A DNA stretch of 48,372 nt from Pedobacter sp. UBA4863 (GCF_002399615.1 NZ_DHDZ01000052.1:1-48372); one strand, 5' to 3'; counted from the first letter of the stretch, positions 31,822 through 40,147 are shown. The notes: generated by a model not told the origin, from the letters alone. Program-made: numbers and translations.

Positions 31822-32289
31822 ATGAAAAAGCTATCCTTAACCCTAGCACTCATTAACATTTCATTTTACATTTTAGCCCAAGAACCTACGCTCAAAACCT
31901 TCTATTTTTTAGCAGGAAATTGGGAGATAAAGACGAAAACTGGCCAAATTATAGAACGTTGGAAAAAGCACAAGGATAGTTTAACCAGTACATCTTATAA
32001 ATTTAATCCCGCTGGAGATAGTGTATTAACAGAAACTGTAGTGCTAAAGAAAATTAGCGGCGATTGGTATTTCTGTGTTACCGGATATGAAAAGGGAAAC
32101 GAAGGCAAAACCGATTTTAAATTAGTTTCTTCTACGGGCAACACTTTTAATTTCGAAAACAACCAGCACGATTTCCCGCAGCAAATCAGCTATCAAAACA
32201 CCGGAAAAGACCGGCTTCTAGCTTGGATTGAAGGAGAAATTAATGGTAAAAGAAGAAAAATAACGTTTTCTTATCAAAGGGCTAAATAA
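31822..32289 (+). CDS. Secreted DUF6265-like protein
   Basis: 155 residues with a signal peptide (MKKLSLTLALINISFYILAQ). The mature part starts TLKTFYFLAGNWEIKTKTGQ and contains FNFENNQHDFPQQISYQNT, the NxxHDFPxxI block that I associate with DUF6265. These are lipocalin-like small beta-barrels of unknown function. It lies 60 bp after the Crp-like regulator, and the spacer carries GCGCATAA twice (31776 and 31789 area). Confidence 0.75.
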   Translation: MKKLSLTLALINISFYILAQEPTLKTFYFLAGNWEIKTKTGQIIERWKKHKDSLTSTSYKFNPAGDSVLTETVVLKKISGDWYFCVTGYEKGNEGKTDFKLVSSTGNTFNFENNQHDFPQQISYQNTGKDRLLAWIEGEINGKRRKITFSYQRAK

Positions 32290-32313
32290 TTTATCGCTCG
32301 CCTCAGAAACACG

Positions 32314-33147
32314 TTACGCCACCTTAACCGAGGTCATGGTTAATGAACCTCCAACGGCCTTATCATTAAACAACAATGCCTGTTCTTTATCACTTTGCAA
32401 GCCCAAAGTGTACATTAAGGGCAAATAATGTTCTGGTGTTGGTATAGCTAATCGCACTTCGCTGCCCATTTGTTCAAAATTAATAAGCGCTTGGTGGTCC
32501 TTGTTCAAAATTGCGGTCTTAAACTTATCGTTCGCCTCCATAGCCCAATCGTACCCCCCCCCATTAATCATTTCCCAACTTACCATTCGCAGGTTGTGCA
32601 CCATATTGCCGCTACCTAAAATTAAAACTCCTTTTTTACGCAAAGCGGCTATTTCCTTCGCCAAATTGTAATGGTATTGCGCACCTTTGGTATAATCTAT
32701 ACTCAATTGCAAAACCGGAATATCAGCATTGGGGTACATGTGCCTAATTACCGTCCAAGCACCGTGGTCTAAACCCCAATCGTGGTTTAATTCTACTGCC
32801 GTGGCTGTAATTAAGCTCGCTGTTTCTTTGGCTAATGCAGGATTTCCCGGTGCAGGATATTGCACCTCAAACAAAGCTTGAGGAAAACCGCCAAAGTCGT
32901 GAACAGTAGGCGGAAAATCCATTGCCGTAATTTTAGTGCCACGAGTAAACCAATGTGCAGAAACCACCAAAACCGCAGTTGGAAAGGGCATAGACTTGGC
33001 CATATTTGCCCAACCTGCGCTAAATTCATTGACTTCAATGCCGTTCATTGGCGAACCATGGCCCATAAAAAGCGCTGGCATAATATCGCTCTCACCATTC
33101 TCGGGTAAATTAGCCGTAAAGTTCTTGAATTGATTTAGGGTTTTCAT
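32314..33147 (-). CDS. ygiD: Extradiol dioxygenase, 4,5-DOPA dioxygenase (YgiD) family
   Basis: 277 residues, cytosolic. Metal-ligand histidines are visible in LFMGHGSPMNG, VVSAHWFTRG and GLDHGAWTVIRHMYP, with GSGNMVHNLR near residue 195. This is the class III ring-cleaving dioxygenase family LigB/YgiD, which opens catechol-type rings such as DOPA. Length fits. The ATG at 33147 is the first start; an internal Met at residue 23 (MPALFMGHGSP) is closer to the shortest family members. Substrate in this organism is unknown. It lies downstream of, and on the same strand as, the YceI gene (88-bp gap with an inverted repeat). Confidence 0.9.
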   Translation of the reverse strand: MKTLNQFKNFTANLPENGESDIMPALFMGHGSPMNGIEVNEFSAGWANMAKSMPFPTAVLVVSAHWFTRGTKITAMDFPPTVHDFGGFPQALFEVQYPAPGNPALAKETASLITATAVELNHDWGLDHGAWTVIRHMYPNADIPVLQLSIDYTKGAQYHYNLAKEIAALRKKGVLILGSGNMVHNLRMVSWEMINGGGYDWAMEANDKFKTAILNKDHQALINFEQMGSEVRLAIPTPEHYLPLMYTLGLQSDKEQALLFNDKAVGGSLTMTSVKVA

Positions 33148-33162
33148 TGTTTACATTTATTA

Positions 33163-33225
33163 GCCACAGATGCACAGCGTAATCTCTGAAATGTTTCTAA
33201 AATGGCTTTTCTGTGTAGCTGTGGC
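33163..33225. repeat. Imperfect inverted repeat between ygiD and yceI
   Basis: GCCACAGATGCACAG (33163-33177) and CTGTGTAGCTGTGGC (33211-33225) pair except for three central bases. Similar text (ATCTGTGCAG, GTAACTGTGGC) appears in the intergenic DNA at about 34663-34735, so it looks like another dispersed intergenic repeat. Confidence 0.55.
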
Positions 33226-33234
33226 GAAAGCAAA

Positions 33235-33807
33235 TTACTTCGCTTGGGCAAATTGCAGGTTCAACGTAATGTTTACATTTTTTGCAATACCAGCACCTGT
33301 AGGGTCGTAGCTAACATTATAATCTAAACGATTGATGGTAGTAGTTGCTAAAAATCCCATCTTGTTGTTGCCCTGTTGATCTTTTACAGTACCTCCGTAA
33401 ACCACCGCAAATGTAACCGGCTTGGTAACGTCTTTAATCGTTAAATTTCCTTTTAAAACATAAGTGTTTCCTTTCGATTTTTTTAACGATGTGCTTTCGA
33501 AAGTCATGGTAGGGTATTTTGCTGCATCAAAAAAATCAGCGCTCTTTAGGTGGTTGTCACGCATATCAACGCTGGTGTTAATACTCGCTACATCAACCGT
33601 AAAACTGATGTTGGCATCTGTCAAATCGGCTTTAGCAGCTGTAAACTCCCCATTAAATTTTTTGAATGAGCCATCTACAAAAGATATTCCAGAATGTTTA
33701 ACGGCGAAATTCACAAACGAGTGCATAGGATCTGTTGACCATTTCGTTTGTGCAAATGTGGCTACGCTTAAGCCTGTTGCTAATAAGAATAAGAATAATT
33801 TTTTCAT
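33235..33807 (-). CDS. YceI family periplasmic protein
   Basis: 190 residues with a signal peptide (MKKLFLFLLATGLSVATFAQ). The lipocalin-like YceI domain has SFVNFAVKHSGISFVDGSF at the N-terminus, DNHLKSADFFDAAKYPTMTF in the middle and VKDQQGNNKMGFLATTTINR. Family members bind isoprenoid lipids such as ubiquinone-like molecules in a central tunnel. The next gene upstream on the same strand is an AraC-type regulator with a metal-binding-like domain, which may control it. Its own promoter lies at 33842. Confidence 0.92.
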   Translation of the reverse strand: MKKLFLFLLATGLSVATFAQTKWSTDPMHSFVNFAVKHSGISFVDGSFKKFNGEFTAAKADLTDANISFTVDVASINTSVDMRDNHLKSADFFDAAKYPTMTFESTSLKKSKGNTYVLKGNLTIKDVTKPVTFAVVYGGTVKDQQGNNKMGFLATTTINRLDYNVSYDPTGAGIAKNVNITLNLQFAQAK

Positions 33808-33841
33808 CTGTTTACTTTTAGTTGTTTAATTAATCTGAACA

Positions 33842-33868
33842 CAAAGGTAAAACAGTTAATCGGGCAAA
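33842..33868 (-). promoter_or_regulatory. Candidate promoter for yceI
   Basis: On the minus strand TTTG (33865-33868) and TACCTTTG (33842-33849, exact -7 consensus) are 15 nt apart, shorter than the usual 17-23. The ATG follows 35 bp after the box. Confidence 0.5.
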
Positions 33869-33894
33869 AAGTTGATGTATGTTAAGAAAGCAAA

Positions 33895-34452
33895 TTACAT
33901 GCTATCTAAAGTCTTCCTTTTTAAATCTTGCTTAAACTGGCTTGGCGTTAAACCCGTTTCTTTTTTAAACTGTGCCGACAAATGCGCTACACTGCTGTAA
34001 TTTAACTGAAAAGCAATTTCGCTCAAGGTCAATTCGCCATAACTCAGTAATTCTTTTGCCTTCTCTATTTTTTGTTGAATATAATAGCGTTCAATGGTAT
34101 TGTTTTCTTCTGCCGAAAAAACACCACTCAATGAGGCATAGTCTATGCCCAGTTTATTGCTTAAAAATATGGATAAGTTAACCTTTAATGGCTCTTTTGT
34201 ATAGTGCGCTAGTTCAATAATAGCCGCTTTAATTTGCGCCACCAAGGTTTTCTTTTTGTCTTCTAACAATTCAAAACCTAAGTTTTCCAAGGTGTTTTTA
34301 AGTGCATGGTGCTTTTCTTCCGAAAGGTTTTCGCCAGGCAGCTCTACCTCTCCCAAAACCACGCTTAAAGGATGTAAATCTAACTTTTCGAAGGCCGTTG
34401 CTACCGCCATTTTACACCTATCGCATACCATATTTTTAATATATAGCTTCAT
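33895..34452 (-). CDS. AraC-type regulator with N-terminal HMA-like domain
   Basis: 185 residues. Residues 1-65 (MKLYIKNMVCDRCKMAVATA, then GFELL) look like a heavy-metal-associated domain with a CxxC pair (Cys10, Cys13). Residues about 100-180 are an AraC-family DNA-binding domain (YGELTLSEIAFQLNYSSVAH, then FKKETGLTPSQFK). So a ferredoxin-like metal-binding module is joined directly to a helix-turn-helix output; this could be a metal-responsive regulator. The arrangement recurs in Bacteroidota, from memory. It is next to yceI; no copper or zinc exporter is in sight, so the signal is unknown. Confidence 0.85.
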   Translation of the reverse strand: MKLYIKNMVCDRCKMAVATAFEKLDLHPLSVVLGEVELPGENLSEEKHHALKNTLENLGFELLEDKKKTLVAQIKAAIIELAHYTKEPLKVNLSIFLSNKLGIDYASLSGVFSAEENNTIERYYIQQKIEKAKELLSYGELTLSEIAFQLNYSSVAHLSAQFKKETGLTPSQFKQDLKRKTLDSM

Positions 34453-34519
34453 GAGTTACTAAAGTAAGCATTATTTTTTGCACCTAGAAACTGTTTAAAT
34501 TTCAATAAGAATAAATACC

Positions 34520-34578
34520 TAGGCGGGTGTCACCACCCGCCTACAGCCCATAGCTATAGTTTGGTGTCACCACCAAAC
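34520..34578. repeat. Paired-hairpin dispersed repeat, copy C
   Basis: TAGGCGGGTG / TCAC loop / CACCCGCCTA (34520-34543), a 15-bp spacer, then GTTTGGTG / TCAC loop / CACCAAAC (34559-34578). The arms are identical to copy A at 4845 but both loops differ, and the spacer length is conserved while its sequence is not. It lies in the 336-bp gap between the AraC-like gene and the cyclophilin gene; the rest of that gap (34579-34788) is AT-rich and holds only TCTGTGCAG/CTGTGGC-type repeat fragments and the next gene's leader. Confidence 0.85.
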
Positions 34579-34788
34579 CCAACCTGTAAAATATTAATAT
34601 CATTTTTAAACAGCTTCTAAACCCATTCACAATAATTCAACTTTAAGCAGACATTTTTCGCCTCATCTGTGCAGATTTGGCTTCATTCACAAATAAAGAA
34701 ATTACGCTTCAATTAAATCCGTGTAACTGTGGCTAATTGTATGACTCGTTATAATTTTTAAATAACTTAGCACAAATTCATTCCAATC

Positions 34789-35517
34789 ATGAAAAAACTG
34801 CTCCTAATTTACTTTTTATGCTGCTTTAGTTTTGCGTATGCTGCTAAACCTAAATATCAGTATGTTAAAATAAGTACCTCCAAAGGCGAATGTATTGTTA
34901 GGCTTTATAACGAAACGCCCTTGCACCGGGATAACTTTTTAAAATTAGCCAAAGAAGGTTATTACAACGGTACTATTTTCCACAGGGTGATTAAGGATTT
35001 CATGATACAGGGCGGAGATCCAGAATCTAAAAATGCCACCCCCGAAACTACACTAGGCAACGGCGGCCCAAAATATACCGTGGCAGCAGAATTTAATGAT
35101 AGTTTATTCCATAAAAAAGGGGTGTTGGCCGCTGCTAGAGAAGGCGACAGTATTAACCCAGAGAAAGCTTCAAGTGGCAGTCAGTTTTATCTAGTGCAAG
35201 GCAAGGTTTTTACCAACGAGCAGCTAGACCTACTAGAAGAACGTCGTTTAAAACATAAAATTCCTGCCCACCAACGCGAAGTTTATAAAACCATTGGCGG
35301 CACCCCACATTTAGATAGAAATTACACCGTTTACGGCGAAATTGTTAAAGGTTTAGACATGGTAGATAATATTGCCAACCTAGAAACCGGTATTGCGAAC
35401 CGACCTAAAGAAGATATAAAAATGACGGTTACGATACTCAAAAAGCGAGCAGCCAAAAAATTGGAGAAGGAGTTATTGAAAAACGGAAAATATATACATG
35501 AAAATCATATCATATAA
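34789..35517 (+). CDS. Secreted peptidyl-prolyl cis-trans isomerase, cyclophilin type
   Basis: 242 residues with a signal peptide (MKKLLLIYFLCCFSFAYAAK). The cyclophilin core shows FHRVIKDFMIQGGDPESKN (catalytic Arg and hydrophobic pocket), a SSGSQFYLVQGK strand and TVYGEIVKGLDMVDNIA. The insertion QLDLLEERRLKHKIPAHQRE between strands is usual in Bacteroidota periplasmic cyclophilins. It catalyses proline isomerisation during folding of exported proteins. The gene overlaps exonuclease III by 20 nt, so the two are co-translated although their functions seem unrelated. Confidence 0.92.
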   Translation: MKKLLLIYFLCCFSFAYAAKPKYQYVKISTSKGECIVRLYNETPLHRDNFLKLAKEGYYNGTIFHRVIKDFMIQGGDPESKNATPETTLGNGGPKYTVAAEFNDSLFHKKGVLAAAREGDSINPEKASSGSQFYLVQGKVFTNEQLDLLEERRLKHKIPAHQREVYKTIGGTPHLDRNYTVYGEIVKGLDMVDNIANLETGIANRPKEDIKMTVTILKKRAAKKLEKELLKNGKYIHENHII

Positions 35518-36265
35518 CGTAAACGGCATTCGTGCCGCAGCAACCAAAGGTTTATTTACCTGGCTACAGGCTACAGATGCCCACATGGTTTGCCTGCAAG
35601 AAGTAAAAGCTTTAAAAGAGCAAATTCCTGATATTTTAGCACTAATTGAACATTTAGGCTATCATCATTATTGGTTTCCGGCAGAGAAAAAAGGGTATAG
35701 CGGCGTGGCTATTTTTACCAAGATAAAGCCAAATCACGTAGAATATGGCTGTGGCGAGCAATGGATTGACGCCGAGGGCAGGATTTTAAGAGCCGATTTT
35801 GATGATTTCTCTTTGATGAGCGTTTACCTGCCATCGGGCTCTAGCGGCGACGAAAGGCAAACGAAAAAATATGAGTTTATGAAATTCTTTGATGGCTACA
35901 TTGGAGAACTAAGAAAAAACTATCCAAACCTGATCATCTCTGGCGATTATAATATTTGCCATAAAGCGATTGATATTCACAATCCAAAATCTAATGCCAA
36001 TTCATCAGGTTTTTTACCAGAAGAACGCGAGTGGATGGAGTTGTTCATCAATAACGGATTTATCGATTCGTTCCGTCACTTTAACCAAGACCCGCATCAT
36101 TATACGTGGTGGAGCTATCGTGCCGGAGCAAGAGGCAAGAATTTGGGCTGGCGTATAGATTATCATTTAACCACCCGAGAAATGGAAAACAGGTTAAAAA
36201 ATGTACGTATCTTACCTGATGCTTTGCATAGCGACCATTGCCCTATTTTATTGGAATTAAACTAA
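35498..36265 (+). CDS. xth: Exodeoxyribonuclease III (AP endonuclease)
   Basis: 255 residues, metal-dependent. The motifs of the EEP superfamily are in order: ISYNVNGIRAAATKG (catalytic Asn), VCLQEVKALKEQ (Glu), SVYLPSGSSGDER, ISGDYNICHKAIDIHNPKS (Asp/Asn) and LHSDHCPILLEL (Asp-His). It cuts at abasic sites and trims 3' ends during base excision repair. The ATG at 35498 lies inside the cyclophilin gene; the conserved N-terminus MKIISYNVNGIR begins exactly there, so the overlap is real. Confidence 0.95.
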   Translation: MKIISYNVNGIRAAATKGLFTWLQATDAHMVCLQEVKALKEQIPDILALIEHLGYHHYWFPAEKKGYSGVAIFTKIKPNHVEYGCGEQWIDAEGRILRADFDDFSLMSVYLPSGSSGDERQTKKYEFMKFFDGYIGELRKNYPNLIISGDYNICHKAIDIHNPKSNANSSGFLPEEREWMELFINNGFIDSFRHFNQDPHHYTWWSYRAGARGKNLGWRIDYHLTTREMENRLKNVRILPDALHSDHCPILLELN

Positions 36266-36270
36266 ACATC

Positions 36271-37080
36271 ATGAAATACTTTCTTCTGCCCTTATTAACC
36301 GTAATTGTATTCATTACAAGTTGTAGTAATGCTGCTCAAATTGAAGACCCTATTCCTGCTCACGATACTTTTTCCATTACGGCAAAACAGCTTGGCGAGA
36401 GCAGAACAATTAACGTTTGGACACCAGAAAATTACGCCAACGGAAAAGATTCGCTACCTGTAATGTACATGGCAGATGGAGGCATTGCTGAAGATTTCCC
36501 ACACATCGCAAATACTTTTGCCGAGCTAATTAAACTGAAGAAAATACCACCATTTATTTTGGTTGGCATAGAAAACACCCAACGTCGCAGAGATTTATCG
36601 GGACCTACCACTGTAGCAAAAGACAAGGAAATAGCACCAATTGTTGGTGGTTCAGAAAAATTTAGAAATTTTATTAACGATGAGTTGATCCCAGAAATTG
36701 ACAAGCGTTATCGCACCACCGAAAAGAGAGGGATTTTAGGCGAATCATTATCCGGCTTATTTGTAATGGAAACTTTCTTTTTAAACCCAGAAATGTTCGA
36801 TTACTATATTGCTTTCGACCCCTCGTTATGGTGGAACAATCATTCTTTAGTGAGTACTGCAAAAACAAACTTGACTAAACTTAATACACCAAAAATATTA
36901 TGGTTTGCTGGCTCTAGTGCTGCCGATATTTCTGTTTACACCAAACAACTAGCAGATATTTTAAAAACTGAAGCACAACCTAACTTGGTATACACATATA
37001 GCGACGAGCCTAAAGAAAAACACACCACTATTTTTAGAGCAACTAAAGAGAAAGCGCTAATCTGGGCCTTAAACAATTAA
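36271..37080 (+). CDS. Esterase (esterase D/PF00756-like) lipoprotein
   Basis: About 269 residues. A lipobox (FITSC, Cys16) marks a lipoprotein. The alpha/beta-hydrolase core has the nucleophile in ILGESLSGLFVMETF, LPVMYMADGG (oxyanion strand), FILVGIENTQRRRDLSGP and a C-terminal His in KEKHTTIF. This is the putative esterase family that includes siderophore esterases and acetyl-xylan-type enzymes. It starts 5 bp after exonuclease III, and hutI starts 6 bp after its stop, so the three may share a transcript. The ATG at 36271 opens the signal peptide; an upstream in-frame ATG lies inside xth. Confidence 0.85.
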   Translation: MKYFLLPLLTVIVFITSCSNAAQIEDPIPAHDTFSITAKQLGESRTINVWTPENYANGKDSLPVMYMADGGIAEDFPHIANTFAELIKLKKIPPFILVGIENTQRRRDLSGPTTVAKDKEIAPIVGGSEKFRNFINDELIPEIDKRYRTTEKRGILGESLSGLFVMETFFLNPEMFDYYIAFDPSLWWNNHSLVSTAKTNLTKLNTPKILWFAGSSAADISVYTKQLADILKTEAQPNLVYTYSDEPKEKHTTIFRATKEKALIWALNN

Positions 37081-37086
37081 CCAAAT

Positions 37087-38325
37087 ATGCTAATTACCAA
37101 CATCAAAGCCCTTGTAGGCGTTCATCCAAAAGAAAAGCTTTTTCTTCGCGGTAGCGAATTAAGCGAGCTTCCTTTTTTAGAAAATGCATGGCTGTTAATA
37201 GAAAATGGATTAATTAAGGATTTTGGCTCGATGGACAATCTCCAAACACCAAACACCAAACACCAAACCTTAAACGCCGAAGGTCGCTTTGTTTTCCCAT
37301 CTTGGTGCGATAGCCATACGCATATTGTTTTTGCAGCACCGCGGGAAGAAGAGTTTGCATTAAAAATTGCAGGCAAAACTTACGAAGAAATTGCAGCCGC
37401 TGGTGGTGGCATTTTAAACTCGGCAAATAAACTACAAAAAGCCACAGAAGACGAACTTTTCGAAAGTGCCAGCATCCGTTTAAAAGACATGATTAAGCAT
37501 GGCACCGGAGCCATAGAAATTAAAAGTGGTTACGGGCTAACGGTAGAAAGTGAGCTAAAAATGTTAAGGGTAATCAAGCGTTTAAAAGCCGCTTTTCCTA
37601 TACCGATTAAAGCAAGTTTGTTAGCTGCCCATGCTTACCCAGCAGCATATAAAAACAACCACCAGGCCTATATCAATTTAATTATTAATGAGCTCTTGCC
37701 CAAAGTGGCCGAAGAAAACTTAGCAGATTACATTGATGTTTTTTGCGAAAAGGGCTTCTTCTCTAACGAAGAAACAGTACAAATTTTAACCGCAGCGGCG
37801 AAATATGGCTTAAAACCAAAAATACATGCCAATCAGCTTTCTAGTTCTGGAGCGGTAGAATTGGGCGTAGCCCACCATGCTGTATCTGTAGATCATTTAG
37901 AAGAAACCGATGAAAATGTGCTGCAAGCCTTTAGCGAAAGCCACACCATTGCCACCTTGCTGCCTTCTTGCTCGTTTTACATCAACATTCCCTTTGCCAA
38001 CGCCAAAGGTTTAATCAATAGCAACGCCATTGTGGCCTTAGCCAGCGATTATAATCCGGGCTCTACCCCTTCTGGAAACATGAATTTTGTGGTTTCCCTA
38101 GGCTGTATTAAACTAAAAATGATGCCCGAACAGAGCATTAACGCAGCCACGCTTAACGGCGCCGCAGCAATGGAATTAAGTAACGAAGTGGGTAGCATTG
38201 CCCGTGGCAAAAAGGCAAATTTGTTCATTACCCGCCCAATGACATCCCTAGCGTATTTGCCCTACAGTTTTGGCCAAAGCCAGATTGAAACCGTAATTTT
38301 AAACGGAGAGGTATATCATGGCTAA
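37087..38325 (+). CDS. hutI: Imidazolonepropionase
   Basis: A 412-residue amidohydrolase of the histidine utilisation pathway, converting imidazolonepropionate to N-formimidoyl-glutamate. Metal ligands are in WCDSHTHIVFA, LAAHAYPAAY, KIHANQLSSSGAVE and LASDYNPGSTPSGNM. IKSGYGLTVESELKML is the substrate-pocket segment. Length is normal. It overlaps hutG by 8 nt. Residues about 52-61 (LQTPNTKHQT) are encoded by a heptanucleotide tandem repeat and look like an insertion in the small N-terminal beta-domain. hutU and hutH are not in this window. Confidence 0.95.
   Translation: MLITNIKALVGVHPKEKLFLRGSELSELPFLENAWLLIENGLIKDFGSMDNLQTPNTKHQTLNAEGRFVFPSWCDSHTHIVFAAPREEEFALKIAGKTYEEIAAAGGGILNSANKLQKATEDELFESASIRLKDMIKHGTGAIEIKSGYGLTVESELKMLRVIKRLKAAFPIPIKASLLAAHAYPAAYKNNHQAYINLIINELLPKVAEENLADYIDVFCEKGFFSNEETVQILTAAAKYGLKPKIHANQLSSSGAVELGVAHHAVSVDHLEETDENVLQAFSESHTIATLLPSCSFYINIPFANAKGLINSNAIVALASDYNPGSTPSGNMNFVVSLGCIKLKMMPEQSINAATLNGAAAMELSNEVGSIARGKKANLFITRPMTSLAYLPYSFGQSQIETVILNGEVYHG
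37243..37268 (+). repeat. Heptanucleotide tandem repeat CAAACAC inside hutI
   Basis: Three exact CAAACAC units (37243-37263) plus the first five bases of a fourth. The unit length is not a multiple of three, so gain or loss of one unit would shift the hutI frame. Confidence 0.85.
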
Positions 38326-39313
38326 TTTCAACGTTTTTTCGCAAAGCGATATTTTAAGCATGGTTAACCTACGCGATGGCGAAACTAAGCTTGGCGAAAA
38401 AGTAACCTATTATAGCCAATTTACTGCTGAAGAAACCATCACTGCTGAAAGCCTACAACAATCTGCGGCAAAATTTGTGCTTTTGGGCATTCCAGAAGAT
38501 ATAGGCGTAAGGGCAAATTATGGCGTAGGCGGAGCGCATACAGCTTGGAAACCCGCTTTAAAAGCATTGCTTAATCTACAGCAAAATCATTTCTTAAAGG
38601 GAGAAGACCTGTTGGTTTTAGGAGCATTTGAAATTCCCGAAAACAACGCTACCGATGTTGCCGAACTTAGAAAAGGCGTAGCCGAAATTGACGAGCTGGT
38701 TTACCCCATTATTCAAACTATTGTAACCGCAGGAAAAATTCCTGTTGTAATTGGTGGTGGCCATAACAACTGCTATCCCATTATTAAAGGAGCCGCTTTA
38801 GCACTAAAGGGAAAAATTAATGTGCTCAATATTGATGCACATACCGATTTGCGCAATCCCGAAGAAGGCAGGCACAGCGGCAATGGCTTTAGCACTGCCA
38901 TTAGAGATGGTTTTTTGGATGAATACCAAATTTTAGGCCTACAACAGAACTACGTGAGCGAGGCCCAGTTAAATGTTATCTCTAAAAACAGCGTCATTAA
39001 AGCCCTTTATTTCGACGATTTACTGAAAGCCGACAAAGATATCTTTACCGAGACCAAAACACGCTTAAAAGACGCGAAAAGCCCGCTAGGCTTAGAAATT
39101 GATTTAGACAGCATATCCCATACCTTATCAAGTGCAGCCACCCCAAGCGGATTTGGCTTAAACGAAATAAGGCAGCTCTTGCTTTGGCTACCGCATCACT
39201 TTACCTATTTACATATTTGCGAAGGTGCGCATACACTAAATGATGGGCGAAAAGATGAAACCATCGGAAAAACAATTGCTTATTTAGTGAGCGATTTTAT
39301 GAAAAGAAGGTAA
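38318..39313 (+). CDS. hutG: Formimidoylglutamase (arginase/ureohydrolase family)
   Basis: 331 residues. The binuclear manganese motifs are VVIGGGHNNCYP, LNIDAHTDLRNPEEGRHSGN and LGLEIDLDSIS, the ureohydrolase set. Following hutI with an 8-nt overlap it is assigned as formimidoylglutamase, which splits N-formimidoyl-glutamate to glutamate and formamide, the last step of histidine degradation. The first 60 residues are an extra N-terminal segment usual in the Bacteroidota version. Its stop is 1 bp from the stop of a convergent small gene. Confidence 0.92.
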   Translation: MANFNVFSQSDILSMVNLRDGETKLGEKVTYYSQFTAEETITAESLQQSAAKFVLLGIPEDIGVRANYGVGGAHTAWKPALKALLNLQQNHFLKGEDLLVLGAFEIPENNATDVAELRKGVAEIDELVYPIIQTIVTAGKIPVVIGGGHNNCYPIIKGAALALKGKINVLNIDAHTDLRNPEEGRHSGNGFSTAIRDGFLDEYQILGLQQNYVSEAQLNVISKNSVIKALYFDDLLKADKDIFTETKTRLKDAKSPLGLEIDLDSISHTLSSAATPSGFGLNEIRQLLLWLPHHFTYLHICEGAHTLNDGRKDETIGKTIAYLVSDFMKRR

Positions 39314-39314
39314 G

Positions 39315-39476
39315 CTACAGCTCCTCATCTTCGTAACGTTGGGCAGCCTTGGCCATAATTTCAATATCGGCAAGTTGCTTTGCGGTTAAAGGCTCCTCTT
39401 GCTCTTGCAATTCAAACATCGCAATCATGGTATCTTCGTATTGCTTAGCGCTAGTAATTCTAAAATCCTTTTCCAT
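39315..39476 (-). CDS. Small acidic protein of 53 residues, HigA-N-terminus-like
   Basis: MEKDFRITSAKQYEDTMIAM followed by FELQEQEEPLTAKQLADIEI and MAKAAQRYEDEEL. The pattern (ITSxxQYExxxxxxxxL, then LT, then a helix ending YE) resembles the N-terminal helical part of HigA-type antitoxins, without the helix-turn-helix. It is convergent with hutG at a distance of 1 bp. I chose the ATG at 39476; the frame is open 9 codons further but into low-complexity sequence with GAGTATCAAGTATCGA repeats. No toxin gene is adjacent. It may be a truncated antitoxin or a small regulator; function unknown. Confidence 0.6.
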   Translation of the reverse strand: MEKDFRITSAKQYEDTMIAMFELQEQEEPLTAKQLADIEIMAKAAQRYEDEEL

Positions 39477-39512
39477 TGTCCAGTATCGAAATTTGAGTAT
39501 CAAGTATCGATA

Positions 39513-40082
39513 TTATATTTTAAATTTTATAATTCTATGGGGTGTAATGCACAAATCTAACCTAATATCGTCTTTATGTACATCCGAAATGTCTTCATTG
39601 TTAGTTTCAAAAAGCGAAATGCCAACTTTTTTTGCAGTTATTTCAGCTAAAAACCGATCGTAAAAACCCTTGCCATAACCTACTCTATATCCCTTGCTAT
39701 CGAAAGCCAACAAAGGCACTAAAACCATGTCAATTTTTCCGGTAAATAGCTGTGTGGTTTGCGGCTCTGGAATATGGTAAAAATTCTCTTTTAAATCTTC
39801 TTTACTAAAAGGATGATGGCTCATAGAATGGTCTTCAAAATTGGCACGAGAAACCACAATGCTAATGTTAGGATGGTTTGCCTGCAACCAATCTAGCATT
39901 AAAAAGGTATCTGGCTCCCGTTTCTTAGCAATGGGCAAAAAAACGTGTACCGCTTTAATTTCCGAAAAGTCGAGCGTTTTAAATTGTGCCAAAAGCAATT
40001 GGTTTAACGCTAAGAACTCGTCATCAGACAAGGCTGTTCTTTGTTGTAAAGCCTGCTTTCTAATTGTTGATTTGTTTGCCAT
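39513..40082 (-). CDS. 5-formyltetrahydrofolate cyclo-ligase
   Basis: About 189 residues. The Mg-ATP and folate site is in FDSKGYRVGYGKGFYDRFL, with MVLVPLLAFD before it and HVFLPIAKKREPDT near residue 60 (substrate pocket). The enzyme converts 5-formyl-THF to 5,10-methenyl-THF with ATP, clearing an inhibitor of one-carbon enzymes. The ATG at 40082 (MANKSTIRKQALQQR) matches the family start; a further 9 codons upstream are open. It comes after the efp terminator, so it has its own promoter; I see only TACCTTG near 40108 (one base short of the consensus). Confidence 0.92.
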   Translation of the reverse strand: MANKSTIRKQALQQRTALSDDEFLALNQLLLAQFKTLDFSEIKAVHVFLPIAKKREPDTFLMLDWLQANHPNISIVVSRANFEDHSMSHHPFSKEDLKENFYHIPEPQTTQLFTGKIDMVLVPLLAFDSKGYRVGYGKGFYDRFLAEITAKKVGISLFETNNEDISDVHKDDIRLDLCITPHRIIKFKI

Positions 40083-40113
40083 TTCTACCAATGATGAAAT
40101 AAAAAACAAGGTA

Positions 40114-40147
40114 TAAAAAATGGCTTTAGAAATCTATCCAAAGCCAT
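40114..40147 (-). terminator. Rho-independent terminator of efp
   Basis: On the minus strand ATGGCTTT / AAAGCCAT (8-bp stem, 12-nt loop, 40120-40147) is followed by a run of T (the A tract 40115-40120 on the plus strand). It is 63 bp after the efp stop. Confidence 0.75.

Noticed and set aside
37243..37268. CRISPR-like or direct-repeat array
   Set aside because: The units are 7 bp and contiguous without spacers, so it is a simple tandem repeat.
39841..40116. Plus-strand 91-codon frame opposite the 5-formyl-THF cyclo-ligase
   Set aside because: It is antisense to a recognised enzyme and lacks any coding feature.
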